This document shows, piece by piece, positions 25,329 through 33,182 of a DNA stretch of 56,742 nucleotides. The translations under genes were made by a program, and so were the position numbers. A model generated the notes under the pieces. That model was not told the origin of the DNA. It saw nothing but the letters and a program-made list of their open reading frames with translations, and made no database searches. This DNA comes from Sulfuricaulis sp. (GTDB lineage Bacteria > Pseudomonadota > Gammaproteobacteria > Acidiferrobacterales > Sulfurifustaceae). Where the stretch lies: positions 1 to 56,742 of the forward strand of contig JAUSDQ010000176.1 in assembly GCA_030650525.1 (NCBI GenBank), written 5' to 3'. Within the stretch, counting starts at the first letter, position 1, and each line of letters starts with the position of its first letter.

Positions 25329-26540
25329 TCAGCGCCCCAGCAGTTCGCCCACCGGTTTGAGCGATTCGACGCGATCGCAAATCACCTTGGCGATGGTGAC
25401 CAGCGGTGCACTGAGCAGCAGGCCCCATACACCCCACATCCAGCCGAAGAACAGCAAGGCGATAAACAGCACCGCGGCGCTCATGTGCGCGAAGTGGCTC
25501 TGCAGCCAGGTCATGAACACCATCCCGATCGCGCCCGCCACCAGAAGCGACGCACCCGCGACGGCGAGTGCATTGAGCGGCGAACCGAATTGCATAAAAG
25601 CGGCCACGCCGCTGGCGAGCGTGATCAACGCCGGGCCCAGGTAAGGCATAAAGTGCAGCACGCCGGCGGCAAAGCCCCATACGCCGGCCTGCTCCATTCC
25701 CAGCGCTCGGAACGCGAGCCAGGTACAGACGCCAATCAAGATGTTCGACACGAGCGTAACGAGCAAGTAACGCTGAATCTGTACGGTGATTTCCTCGAGG
25801 ATGTTCACGGTCTCCTTCTGGTGCGACGGCCCGACGAACTGCACCAGCTTGCGCCGGAAGTGCTTGCCCGAGGCGAGCAGGAAATAGGTGAGCAGCAACA
25901 CGATCGGTGCTTGAGCAGCGACCGAAATCAGCATCGCTGACTGCGCGAGCGCGTAATCGCGCAGCCAGGCGGTAGTCTCGGGCTCGCGAGCCACGACCAC
26001 GCGCGTTCCCGGCTTCAAGCCCGCATCGGTGGCAGCCCCTTGCAGCTCGTTGGCGGCTTGTTGCATATTTTGCAGCGCCGTCGGGCTGCCGGCGCGAGCG
26101 GCGCTCAATTTTTGCCGCAGCTTGAGGGCAGCCTCGGGAAGACTCTCGATCATTATTGTGGCTTCGTCGCGCAACGACAAGGCGATCCAGGACAAGCTGC
26201 CGACGAGCACGACGAGTACCAACGCCGCCGCCACAGGCCGCGGTACGTAAAGTGCCTTCAGCCAGTCCACCACCGGGCGCAACATGTAGCTGGCGAGGAT
26301 GCCAATCAGCAACGGCACAAAGAAGGCGCGTCCAAGATACAGCGCCGCAATGAGTGCCAGCACCACCAATACATTGATCGCTACGTTCCTGCGCGAGCCA
26401 CGGAACAGGTTTCCCTTGGTTGCTGTTATCTTTATATCTGAAGCGGTGGTCTCAGCCCTGCTCTTAGATTCAGCGTCAACTTCAAGAAGGGGGGTGGTCA
26501 TTGTTGACGCGCGGGGAAGTGGGTGCGGCATATGTAGCAC
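25329..26540 (-). CDS. AI-2E family transporter (PerM-like permease)
   Basis: About 390-403 residues with the seven to eight membrane helices of the AI-2E/UPF0118 family: IAALYLGRAFFVPLLIGILA, then LRPVVDWLKALYVPRPVAAA, a soluble middle section, and YFLLASGKHFRRKL, GFAAGVLHFMPYLGPALITL (family hallmark P-Y-x-G-P) and LLFFGWMWGVWGLLLSAPLV near the end. Members are proposed exporters or Na+/H+ antiporters; the substrate is not predictable. Start uncertain: GTG 26540 or ATG 26501, neither with a strong ribosome site. It stands alone. Confidence 0.85.
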   Translation of the reverse strand: MLHMPHPLPRASTMTTPLLEVDAESKSRAETTASDIKITATKGNLFRGSRRNVAINVLVVLALIAALYLGRAFFVPLLIGILASYMLRPVVDWLKALYVPRPVAAALVLVVLVGSLSWIALSLRDEATIMIESLPEAALKLRQKLSAARAGSPTALQNMQQAANELQGAATDAGLKPGTRVVVAREPETTAWLRDYALAQSAMLISVAAQAPIVLLLTYFLLASGKHFRRKLVQFVGPSHQKETVNILEEITVQIQRYLLVTLVSNILIGVCTWLAFRALGMEQAGVWGFAAGVLHFMPYLGPALITLASGVAAFMQFGSPLNALAVAGASLLVAGAIGMVFMTWLQSHFAHMSAAVLFIALLFFGWMWGVWGLLLSAPLVTIAKVICDRVESLKPVGELLGR

Positions 26541-26867
26541 TCACCCCGCGTAAGCGTATTTTGCGCGTGATGAGGCTTGCCTAGACAGACGCTGAAGAAT
26601 GTGCTGCTCGCGGCGAGCACATGCATGGCGATCGGTGATGCGAGAAGGTTACAGGTCATGCTTACTCCTGGAGCATTGGCCACACAGGTATTGAAAACCA
26701 CTATGGGTACCAAAATCGTTGGAACCGCCAGGGGCGCTAGGTTTTTTTATGCCGCTGCTAACCTTCACCGCCGTCTGCGGGGAAATCTCTTTTTTGAAAA
26801 AACTCGCCAGCGAATATCCTAAGCGATTATTTCTTTGGATAGCTTAGATTGAAAATTTATCGCTGTA
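26541..26867. other. gap upstream of the BON gene
   Basis: About 330 bp with no supported gene. It contains a small hairpin (TGCTCG-CGG-CGAGCA near 26605) and weak open frames lacking ribosome sites. Operator site g follows. Confidence 0.4.
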
Positions 26868-26909
26868 TGTGCGAAGCCGTACAGACCACCAGAGAGGATT
26901 AGGGATAAT
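26868..26909 (+). promoter_or_regulatory. palindromic operator plus -10 (site g)
   Basis: TGTGCGAAGCCGTACA, GA, 18 bp and a -10 GATAAT (26904-26909). The 13 bases GAAAATTTATCGC just upstream are identical at site h, so the promoter block is conserved beyond the palindrome. Confidence 0.65.
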
Positions 26910-26975
26910 GGCGACGTTCGTGGATGGCTGCGAATAGTTTAGCTGTACTGATTCAGCGCTCGGGAGTATACCAAT

Positions 26976-27320
26976 ATGAAAGTTAACCATAAACTGATTT
27001 TGCTAAGCGCCTGGCTCGTGAGCGCCACGGCAGTTTTTGTCGTCGGCTGCGACAATCGTCGGGAAACGACGGCCGGTTCAGCGCCGAACACGAGCGTGGG
27101 GACGACGATCGACGACAGCATCATTACCACGAAAGTTAAATCGGGGCTCCTCGCGGACCCGCTGGTGAAGGGATTAGATCCGCAGGTCGAGACGCACAAA
27201 GGCACCGTGCAGCTCAGTGGTTTTGTCGAGAATCAAGCGCAGATGGACCGCGCCATTGAAATCGCGCGCGCTATCGACGGCGTCACGAGTGTCGAAAATA
27301 AAATGAGCGTCAAAAAGTAA
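26976..27320 (+). CDS. BON-domain lipoprotein (OsmY-like)
   Basis: 114 residues: signal peptide with lipobox VVGC (Cys25), a short linker, then one BON domain (DDSIITTKVKSGLLADPLVKGLDPQVETHKGTVQLSGFVENQAQMDRAIEIARAIDGVTSVENKMSVK split over two repeats of strand-helix-strand). BON domains bind phospholipid surfaces, and OsmY-type proteins protect the envelope under osmotic stress. GGGAG lies about nine bases before the ATG. It follows operator site g and precedes an OmpA-type gene by 129 bp. Role in envelope stress is family-based. Confidence 0.9.
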   Translation: MKVNHKLILLSAWLVSATAVFVVGCDNRRETTAGSAPNTSVGTTIDDSIITTKVKSGLLADPLVKGLDPQVETHKGTVQLSGFVENQAQMDRAIEIARAIDGVTSVENKMSVKK

Positions 27321-27449
27321 GGCAGGTGTTTAATACGCCAAAATTATGTGTAACAAAACGTGTCACGTGATTTTTCGGAATCAAGTGATTAAAGCGGGCG
27401 CTTGGATTTACAGCACCGCACCAACTTTGAGTTTGAGAGAGGTAAGCGT

Positions 27450-28091
27450 ATGAAAAATTCATCTACAAGACTATGGGGTCTGCCGCTGAGTACGGCGCTT
27501 CTGTTGGGTGCCATGGCCATGAATGCCAATGCCCAAAACGGATATTGGAGAGGATCAGATGGTAACTTGGTTAGGAGCGGGACCGGCACATGTGTGCGCA
27601 CCGGTACATGGACGCCTGCGCTTGCCACGGCCGAATGCGACCCTGATCTGATGCCTAAGACGGCAGCGGTTGCTCCTGCCGATCCGGCGCCGGAGACCCG
27701 TGCCGCACCCGCACCCATGCCCGTGACCGAGAAGGTCACGATGGATGCCGATGCGCTGTTCGACTTCGACAAGTCCGAAATCAAGCCGAAAGGCAAGGAA
27801 GAGCTGGACGAGGTGGTCCGCAAGCTTAATCTGGCGGGGGCTGAACTCGGGCTCATCGTCTCCACAGGCCATACCGACAGCACCGGCGGCACGGACTACA
27901 ACATCGATCTATCGCTGCGCCGCGCCGAAGCGGTCAAGGCCTACTTGATCGGCAAGGGTATTGACAGCAACGACATCAAAACCGCAGGCGTGGGTGAGAG
28001 CCAATCGTCCGCCGATAACGCGACCGCGCAAGGCCGCGCCGAGAACCGCCGCGTTGAGATAGAGGTGTCGAGCACGCGTACCACCCAATAG
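27450..28091 (+). CDS. OmpA-family outer-membrane protein
   Basis: 213 residues: signal peptide (AMAMNANA, cleaved about residue 27), a short N-terminal part (GYWRGSDGNLVRSGTGTCVR), a Pro/Ala linker and a C-terminal OmpA peptidoglycan-binding domain: ALFDFDKSEIKPKGKEELDE, TGHTDSTGGTDYNIDLSLRR (binding Asp and Arg) and GRAENRRVEI. There is no eight-strand barrel, so it is a linker between outer membrane and peptidoglycan, resembling the PSORT-type short OmpA proteins. ATG 27450 has GAGAGG upstream. A strong terminator follows at 28117. Confidence 0.92.
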   Translation: MKNSSTRLWGLPLSTALLLGAMAMNANAQNGYWRGSDGNLVRSGTGTCVRTGTWTPALATAECDPDLMPKTAAVAPADPAPETRAAPAPMPVTEKVTMDADALFDFDKSEIKPKGKEELDEVVRKLNLAGAELGLIVSTGHTDSTGGTDYNIDLSLRRAEAVKAYLIGKGIDSNDIKTAGVGESQSSADNATAQGRAENRRVEIEVSSTRTTQ

Positions 28092-28116
28092 CCTGAGACA
28101 ATAACCTCCTCTTATG

Positions 28117-28139
28117 CCCTGCGATGCAGGGTTTTTTTT
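28117..28139 (+). terminator. rho-independent terminator after the OmpA gene
   Basis: Perfect 6-bp GC-rich stem CCCTGC/GCAGGG with a 3-base loop, followed by eight T. Confidence 0.95.
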
Positions 28140-28187
28140 GCGAGGAGAAGTTCCAGCACATATGCACCAGCGCACAATGCGCGGGAG

Positions 28188-28386
28188 TATTTTCGCTGGG
28201 TTTGGTTACGAGCGTTAACGCTGCGCTGGTATCGCGCCAGGGCGGCCAAGCTGTCGTTCGATACGGATCTCAATATCACTTGGCTGGCGGATAGCAATCT
28301 GGCGCCGAGCAATACTTTTAAGGCGGGAGGTATCAATCCCGCCGGTTATTTGACTTGGTTCACGGCCCAGAGTTGGTTGTCATATG
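28188..28386 (+). pseudogene. fragment of a PEP-CTERM/DUF1566-type secreted protein
   Basis: One frame gives the end of a signal peptide and mature start, GLVTSVNAALVSRQGGQAV. After a frame change near 28250 the next gives DTDLNITWLADSNLAPSNTF then GYLTWFTAQSW. Together they read like the start of exosortase-sorted DUF1566 proteins (consensus NAALVSR-GG-AVYDTDLNITWLADANYA-T-G-MTW-A-A-W). The rest of the gene is missing: the fragment ends where the duplicated leader begins. It has no usable start codon. Confidence 0.7.
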
Positions 28387-28387
28387 T

Positions 28388-28541
28388 ATGCCAGCGCACA
28401 GTGCACCGAGGGTGAAAGGAGTACAAAAGCTTTAATGGATGGCCTCATAGCCCGGCGACACAATTTTTGTCAAAGCACTGAGAGTCCACCCATCCGATTA
28501 CATCGACGCCTATTTCGGTATCGAAATTACAGGAGATGCAC
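28388..28541 (+). repeat. duplicated leader, copy 1 (possible structured RNA)
   Basis: The 154 bases before the DUF3494 lipoprotein gene at 28542 match 31595-31751 before the second one. The longest identical run is about 35 bases (near 28468-28502). GGATGG and CCATCC within each copy can pair around a shared internal stem. Each copy ends in the ribosome site. A partial third start of the element lies near 28155-28185. Confidence 0.7.
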
Positions 28542-29396
28542 ATGAACAAATTCGAAAATTTTGCTAGACCACAGAAGTGGTTGCTGGTGTTAGCGTTAGC
28601 CGCTTTAGTAGCTGGATGCGGAGATGATAATAATGATGGAGGGAACTCAAGCTCAAGCTCAAGCTCAAGCTCAACGGGAGGAGTCTGCGTGGGAGCGGAC
28701 TGCGTGTCTCTTGGAGCGGCCGGAGATCTTGGGGCGGCTGGCGGTTATGCGATTCTGGCAAAAACAGGCGTCGATACCATTCCAAGCTCCGTAGTGACGG
28801 GGAATGTTGGGTTGAGTCCAGCCGCCAGGGGTTTCTTAACGGGATGGTCAGAAACAGCTGCACCTGACGCCTCGGATACCTATTCGACATCCGCTCAAGT
28901 GGTTGCACCTTCCAAGCTGTACGCCGTTGACTATGCGCCTCCTGCTCCTACTAATCTCGGTACGGCCGTACTCAGCATGGAAGCCGCGTACGACGCCGCC
29001 GCCGCGAAAACAGCAGGAGTTGGTCCGTTCTTGAATCTCGGAAGCGGAACTGTCGCCGGTCAAACCCTTGCCCCTGGCGTCTACACCTGGGGGAGCGCTG
29101 TGACCATACCAACGGATCTCACTCTCAATGGCAGCGCAACAGATGTCTGGGTCTTCCAGATAGCGGGAACTCTCGACATGGACGCTGCCAAGAGCGTTAT
29201 CCTAAGCGGTGGTGCACTGGCCAAGAACATCTTCTGGCAGGTCTCCGGTGCTGTGACCATTGGAGCGAACACTCACTTTGAGGGAATTATATTGGGTAAG
29301 ACATCGATTACGTTTGGGAATCTCACATCGATCAACGGCAGGCTGTTGGCGCAGACTGCGGTCAATCTTAATGCGACTACGGTCACACAACCCTGA
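28542..29396 (+). CDS. ice-binding-like (DUF3494) lipoprotein
   Basis: 284 residues: signal peptide with lipobox VAGC (about Cys25), a Ser-rich linker (nine Ser in a row), then one DUF3494 domain from about residue 55: LGAAGGYAILAKTGVDTIPS, VVTGNVGLSPAA, LTLNGSATDVWVFQIAGTLD, LAKNIFWQVSGAVTIGANTH and FEGIILGKTSITFGNLTSIN. This beta-solenoid family includes ice-binding proteins but also members with unknown adhesive roles. AGGAG precedes ATG 28542. The lipobox suggests outer-membrane anchoring by lipid. Ice binding itself is not shown by the sequence. Confidence 0.88.
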   Translation: MNKFENFARPQKWLLVLALAALVAGCGDDNNDGGNSSSSSSSSSTGGVCVGADCVSLGAAGDLGAAGGYAILAKTGVDTIPSSVVTGNVGLSPAARGFLTGWSETAAPDASDTYSTSAQVVAPSKLYAVDYAPPAPTNLGTAVLSMEAAYDAAAAKTAGVGPFLNLGSGTVAGQTLAPGVYTWGSAVTIPTDLTLNGSATDVWVFQIAGTLDMDAAKSVILSGGALAKNIFWQVSGAVTIGANTHFEGIILGKTSITFGNLTSINGRLLAQTAVNLNATTVTQP

Positions 29397-29475
29397 GCGT
29401 TGATACGACTGGACGGTGGAGGCCTTGTCATTTGGTTTCCGCCGTTTTAATACTTGAATACCACCGTTAACGTTC

Positions 29476-29497
29476 CTGCCCCCCTGAGGGGCGGGCA
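29476..29497 (+). terminator. GC-rich hairpin after the DUF3494 gene
   Basis: CTGCCC and GGGCAG flank a shorter C/G-rich stem, about 80 bases after the stop. There is no T-run; it could be a weak terminator. Confidence 0.4.
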
Positions 29498-29596
29498 GTA
29501 CGAGGGTCTAATATCCTGACACCGGGGCCATGTTCGGAAAGATGCATCCCGAATTTTATGAAGCGTAACGAAAGTTATAACAACAGTATAACAACT

Positions 29597-29650
29597 GGAG
29601 TACATACGATGAATATAAAAACAGGAGTACATGCGATGAATATAAAAAGG
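29597..29650 (+). repeat. 27-bp tandem duplication carrying ribosome site and start
   Basis: Units 29597-29623 and 29624-29650 each contain GGAGTACAT, an ATG and AATATAAAAA, with three mismatches. They give two in-frame starts (29609 and 29636), each with its own ribosome site, for the VPLPA-anchored DUF3494 protein. Confidence 0.85.
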
Positions 29651-30526
29651 TTGTCGATGCTGACATTAGCCGTGCTCGGCACACTGTACGGTTCCTCCCA
29701 AGCAGGGGCCGCATCGATACTAGGTATGGCGGATAGCTTTGCGGTCCTGGCGGGTTCGGAGGTGACCAATATTCCCACGAGCACCGTCGTCGGAAATGTC
29801 GGTGTCTGGGCAGGTACTGCGATCTCTGGCTTTACCTCCTCACCCGGTGTGGCGGTCTCGGACCTGCAGGTGACTGGAGGACTGGTACACGCAACCACTA
29901 CGGTCGCGCAGTCGGCTCAAGGCGCACTCACCAATGCCATCACGAGCCTGGGACTCATGGGGACCGGTACCCTATTGGCGGCGGACCTGACCCTTGCCGG
30001 GACCCTCTCTCCGGGCGTCTATACAGTTCCTTCGGGAACTACCAATTTGTCGGGGGCGCTCACTCTCGACGGCGGGGGCAACGCCAATGCGGCCTGGGTG
30101 TTCCTGATGGACAGCGACCTGATCACCTCGACTGGCTCGGTCGTGAATGTGATCAATACCGGTTCAGGTGCCGGCGTGTTTTGGGATGTCCGCAGCTCCG
30201 CGACCCTTGGCACAAGCACTTCCTTCCAAGGAAATATTCTCGCGGACCAGAGCATCACCTTGAACACCGGCGCAACCATTGGTTGCGGTAGAGCCTTGGC
30301 GAGTGTTGCTGCAGTGACCATGCATACGAACACCATCGGCATCGGCTGCGGCGCGGATACCGGGGGCGAGGGCAGCAACGGTTTCAGCGGCGGTCTTACG
30401 GTCTCAGAAGGTGGGGGCACTCCCACCTTCCTTCCGTCCGCCCCTGTTCCCGTGCCCGCGGCGCTGTGGCTGTTCGGCTCCGGTCTGCTGGGGCTCGTAG
30501 GCGTGGCGCGGCGTAAGAAAGCGTAA
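29636..30526 (+). CDS. DUF3494 ice-binding-like protein with VPLPA-CTERM sorting signal
   Basis: 296 residues from ATG 29636, which gives the best signal peptide (MNIKRLSMLTLAVLGTLYGS then SQAGA); ATG 29609 adds nine residues. One DUF3494 domain fills residues 28-250 (AVLAGSEVTNIPTSTVVGNV, LSPGVYTVPSGTTNLSGALT, AAWVFLMDSDLI, GAGVFWDVRSSATLGTSTSF). The C-terminus has the sorting triad VPVPAALWLFGSGLLGLVGV then ARRKK, recognised by exosortase-type systems and processed at the envelope. No exosortase gene lies in this window. It is the only DUF3494 gene here lacking a lipobox. Confidence 0.88.
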   Translation: MNIKRLSMLTLAVLGTLYGSSQAGAASILGMADSFAVLAGSEVTNIPTSTVVGNVGVWAGTAISGFTSSPGVAVSDLQVTGGLVHATTTVAQSAQGALTNAITSLGLMGTGTLLAADLTLAGTLSPGVYTVPSGTTNLSGALTLDGGGNANAAWVFLMDSDLITSTGSVVNVINTGSGAGVFWDVRSSATLGTSTSFQGNILADQSITLNTGATIGCGRALASVAAVTMHTNTIGIGCGADTGGEGSNGFSGGLTVSEGGGTPTFLPSAPVPVPAALWLFGSGLLGLVGVARRKKA

Positions 30527-30542
30527 AGCAGTTCTCGTAGGG

Positions 30543-30574
30543 GGCGGGTTAGCCGCGAAGCGGCGTAACCCGCC
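30543..30574 (+). repeat. 32-base palindrome after the VPLPA gene
   Basis: GGCGGGTTAGCCGC and GCGGCGTAACCCGCC pair with one bulge around GAA. It looks like a REP-type element and may also end the upstream transcript. Confidence 0.6.
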
Positions 30575-30612
30575 GAGCGACGAGGCGACGTATTTTTTGT
30601 TGGAGGAGATTT

Positions 30613-31308
30613 ATGAATCACTACATGAGGACTGCAGGGCGTTTCTTGCAATATGGCTTTTTTGTCAGCGTGCTGATCCTTGCCGCGGTGCCCGCGCGCG
30701 CCGCGAGCGTTTCATTTTTCCTGGATCAGTCCAATAAATTTCCCGACGGCGTTAACTACCTGTCGGTATCCTTGATGGATAACGATACCGGTGGCGTGAA
30801 TATTCTCGTCAAGACGCTCGATCCGCTCAACAGCATCGCGGGCGATCGCTTCGGCATTCAGAAATTCGGCTTCGGTCTGAGCAATGGCGTCTTCGAAGAG
30901 ATCACCGATCTGCCCGACGGTTGGAAGGTCAAACACAACAAGCGCATGGATGGCTTCGGCCGCTTCGACTTCCGGTTGCAAGGCAAGGGCTGGGCGCGTA
31001 CAGATGAACTGAGCTTCAAGATTTCGGGTGTAAGTCTCGGTAACTTCGACCCGCTTTTCGCGGCGCACGTGGCGGGATTCGAATGGTGCAACATCGGTGA
31101 CGAGAGGCGCAGCCTGTGTAGCGGCAAGGACTGCCTGACCAGCGCCTATTTCACCGGCTCCATGTCTACCGCACCTGTGCCCATTCCCGCCGCCGTGTGG
31201 CTGTTCGGTTCCGGTTTGATTGGTTTGGTGGCTGTCGCTAGGCGTAAAAAGCTGGGCGGAGATCGTTACGACGAACAGGGTAACGAACTTCTTCACAAGA
31301 TGGTTTGA
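30613..31308 (+). CDS. VPLPA-CTERM exported protein with extra C-terminal tail
   Basis: 231 residues. The signal peptide is near residues 12-33 (LILAAVPARA, cleaved before ASVSFF). The mature part is strand-rich (SFFLDQSNKFPDGVNYLSVS, FRLQGKGWARTDELSFKI) with no family I can name. Near the end comes the sorting signal VPIPAAVWLFGSGLIGLVAV then ARRKK. Normally the protein stops within a few residues of the Arg/Lys cluster, but here 18 further residues follow (LGGDRYDEQGNELLHKMV), so the signal may not be last. GGAGG lies nine bases before ATG. It follows the DUF3494 VPLPA gene. Confidence 0.78.
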   Translation: MNHYMRTAGRFLQYGFFVSVLILAAVPARAASVSFFLDQSNKFPDGVNYLSVSLMDNDTGGVNILVKTLDPLNSIAGDRFGIQKFGFGLSNGVFEEITDLPDGWKVKHNKRMDGFGRFDFRLQGKGWARTDELSFKISGVSLGNFDPLFAAHVAGFEWCNIGDERRSLCSGKDCLTSAYFTGSMSTAPVPIPAAVWLFGSGLIGLVAVARRKKLGGDRYDEQGNELLHKMV

Positions 31309-31332
31309 AGTCTAAGCGGTGGAGGATCTGCC

Positions 31333-31470
31333 ATGAGTGGAAATGAATCGGTTCTGAAAAAATTCGGATGTGGCAATGTTTCTGCGCCATACGTTGTCCC
31401 CTTAAGTTTCAATAAATTCAGAAAATTTATTCTAGTAACGGCAACACAGAACTTTGCTTTGGCGCCGTAG
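31333..31470 (+). CDS. possible 45-residue protein with strong ribosome site
   Basis: ATG 31333 preceded by GGAGG at 31321-31325, encoding MSGNESVLKKFGCGNVSAPY, then VVPLSFNKFRKFILVTATQN and FALAP. It is basic and lacks a signal. It ends 24 bases before a good terminator. No family is recognised, and the evidence is the ribosome site and terminator only. Confidence 0.35.
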   Translation: MSGNESVLKKFGCGNVSAPYVVPLSFNKFRKFILVTATQNFALAP

Positions 31471-31494
31471 ACAAAACGGCTCCCAAGGCGCAAC

Positions 31495-31521
31495 GGGCTC
31501 CCTCACGGAGCCCTTTTTTTT
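31495..31521 (+). terminator. rho-independent terminator
   Basis: A 7-bp stem GGGCTCC/GGAGCCC with a 5-base loop, followed by eight T. It closes the 30613 transcript (and the small frame at 31333). Confidence 0.95.
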
Positions 31522-31594
31522 AGCGCCCTCCAAATAAAATAACTCGAAAACCCCGCAGGAACTCCGCACTTAACAAAAGTAATCTGCCATGTGT

Positions 31595-31751
31595 CTGCCA
31601 GCGCACGGTGCACCGAGGGCGAAAGGAGGATAAGAGGTTTAACGATGGATGGCTTCACAGCCCGTTGACCCAATTTTTGTCAAAGCACTGAGAGTCCACC
31701 CATCCAATTACATCGATGCCAATTTCGGTATCGAACGAGCAGGAGAAGCGC
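31595..31751 (+). repeat. duplicated leader, copy 2
   Basis: 157 bases before the second DUF3494 lipoprotein gene, matching 28388-28541. Differences fall mostly in the centre, where the hairpin GGC-TTCAC-AGCC differs from copy 1 by two substitutions. Confidence 0.7.
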
Positions 31752-32915
31752 ATGAACATATTCGGAAACCTTTTCAAACCACTGATGTGGTTTATGGCAT
31801 TACTGCTGGCCGCTTTAGTGGCCGGATGCGGAGATAGTGGAGGTGACAGCACTCCAGGCGTCTCAGCCACCGATCCCACGGTGGGCTCCTCGAGCCCAAG
31901 TAACAACGCCACGGATGTACCGACCGGCCGTAACGCTACGACCGGCACGTTAGTGACCGCCATCTTCAGTCAGCCGATGGATCCGGCAACGATCAACTCG
32001 TCCCCGGCCGGAACGCTGCCTACGTTCACGCTCAAGGAGACAACAACCGGAAACGACGTGCCCGGTACCGTCGCCATGAATGCCGCCAACACGATCGCAA
32101 CCTTTACGCCAGCAGCGGCCGCTCTCACCCCGAATACCAGCTATACCGCCACGGTTACCACGGCGGCTAAGAACGCCGGTGGCATGGCAATGGCCAATGC
32201 CGTTGTATGGAGCTTTACGACCAATGCCGTCCCGTCCTTCGGCCCCCCGCCGGTAAACCTGGGAACAGCCGGCAATTTCGCGATTCTGGCAAAATCAGGA
32301 ATCTCGACCGTTCCAAACTCCGTAGTGACCGGCGATATCGGAGTGAGTCCCATCGCCCAGACCGCTATCACGGGATTTTCAGAAACAATGGATGCCATGA
32401 ATAGATTCTCGACATCCACTCAAGTGACCGGAAAGATATACGCTGCCGACCATATGCCGCCTACTCCCACTGTCATGACCACGGCGGTAAGCGACATGGA
32501 AACCGCGTACACCGACGCCGCCGGGCGAACGTTACCTGATTTTACTGAACTGGGCGCCGGAGAGATTGGTGGATTAACTCTCGTTCCCGGTCTCTACAAA
32601 TGGGGCACCGGGGTTTCAATATTATCGGATGTAACTCTCTCGGGAGGCCCAAACGATGTCTGGATATTCCAGATAGCGGGAGACCTCACCATGGCCGCCG
32701 CTAAAAATGTGATCCTGGCAGGCGGTGCGTTGCCTAAGAACATCTTCTGGCAGGTCGCCGGTGGTGCCGGCGTGGCCATTGGAACGACCGCGCACTTTGA
32801 GGGAATAGCGCTGGTTCAAACAGCGATCACGCTGAATACCGGCGCATCGACGAACGGCAGACTGTTGGCGCAGACGGCGGTCACTCTTGATCAGAATGCG
32901 GTTACACAGCCCTGA
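31752..32915 (+). CDS. Ig-like (Big_5) plus DUF3494 lipoprotein
   Basis: 387 residues from ATG 31752 (AGGAG upstream): signal peptide with lipobox VAGC (about Cys24), one bacterial Ig-like Big_5 domain (DPTVGSSSPSNNATDVPTGR ... FTPAAAALTPNTSYTATVTT ... AVVWSFTTNA, about 38-155) and a DUF3494 domain (LGTAGNFAILAKSGISTVPN ... DVWIFQIAGDLTMAAAKNVI ... FEGIALVQTAITLNTGASTN). The second domain resembles the 28542 gene strongly. The Ig-like unit probably spaces the beta-solenoid from the outer membrane. A terminator follows at 33091. Confidence 0.9.
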   Translation: MNIFGNLFKPLMWFMALLLAALVAGCGDSGGDSTPGVSATDPTVGSSSPSNNATDVPTGRNATTGTLVTAIFSQPMDPATINSSPAGTLPTFTLKETTTGNDVPGTVAMNAANTIATFTPAAAALTPNTSYTATVTTAAKNAGGMAMANAVVWSFTTNAVPSFGPPPVNLGTAGNFAILAKSGISTVPNSVVTGDIGVSPIAQTAITGFSETMDAMNRFSTSTQVTGKIYAADHMPPTPTVMTTAVSDMETAYTDAAGRTLPDFTELGAGEIGGLTLVPGLYKWGTGVSILSDVTLSGGPNDVWIFQIAGDLTMAAAKNVILAGGALPKNIFWQVAGGAGVAIGTTAHFEGIALVQTAITLNTGASTNGRLLAQTAVTLDQNAVTQP

Positions 32916-33090
32916 GCGTTGACACGTCCCCGGGCCTCGACGCGCGCCCGCATGCGTAACGGTTGTCCTGATCGTGCGGGGCGTCATGAGAGCGCAATGG
33001 CGCAAGGCCTGGAAAGGTGGGTGCGTTTGCAAACTGTTACCGTGCCCCAGTTAAGCCATGAAGCATTGGTTGTGAAAGCAGGACAAGCAG

Positions 33091-33114
33091 GCCGTCGCGA
33101 GACGGTCTTTTTTT
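33091..33114 (+). terminator. rho-independent terminator
   Basis: CCGTC/GACGG stem with a GCGA loop and a T-rich tail of seven T, downstream of the Ig-like/DUF3494 gene. The remaining 459-bp gap (32916-33374) holds only this terminator and operator site h. Confidence 0.85.
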
Positions 33115-33182
33115 GTGAGCGGTATGGTAGAGATCGGTATAGCAGCGATCGGCGCGGATTTGAGGGAAAATTTATCGCCGTA

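Noticed and set aside
26577-26822. 81-codon frame before the BON gene
   Set aside because: Non-ATG start without a ribosome site, and no domain-like pattern.
28388-28541. Leader as a c-di-GMP-I riboswitch
   Set aside because: Some bases (CGCACAGTGC, GAAA) recall the class, but the GCAAAGC core and the receptor helix are not found.
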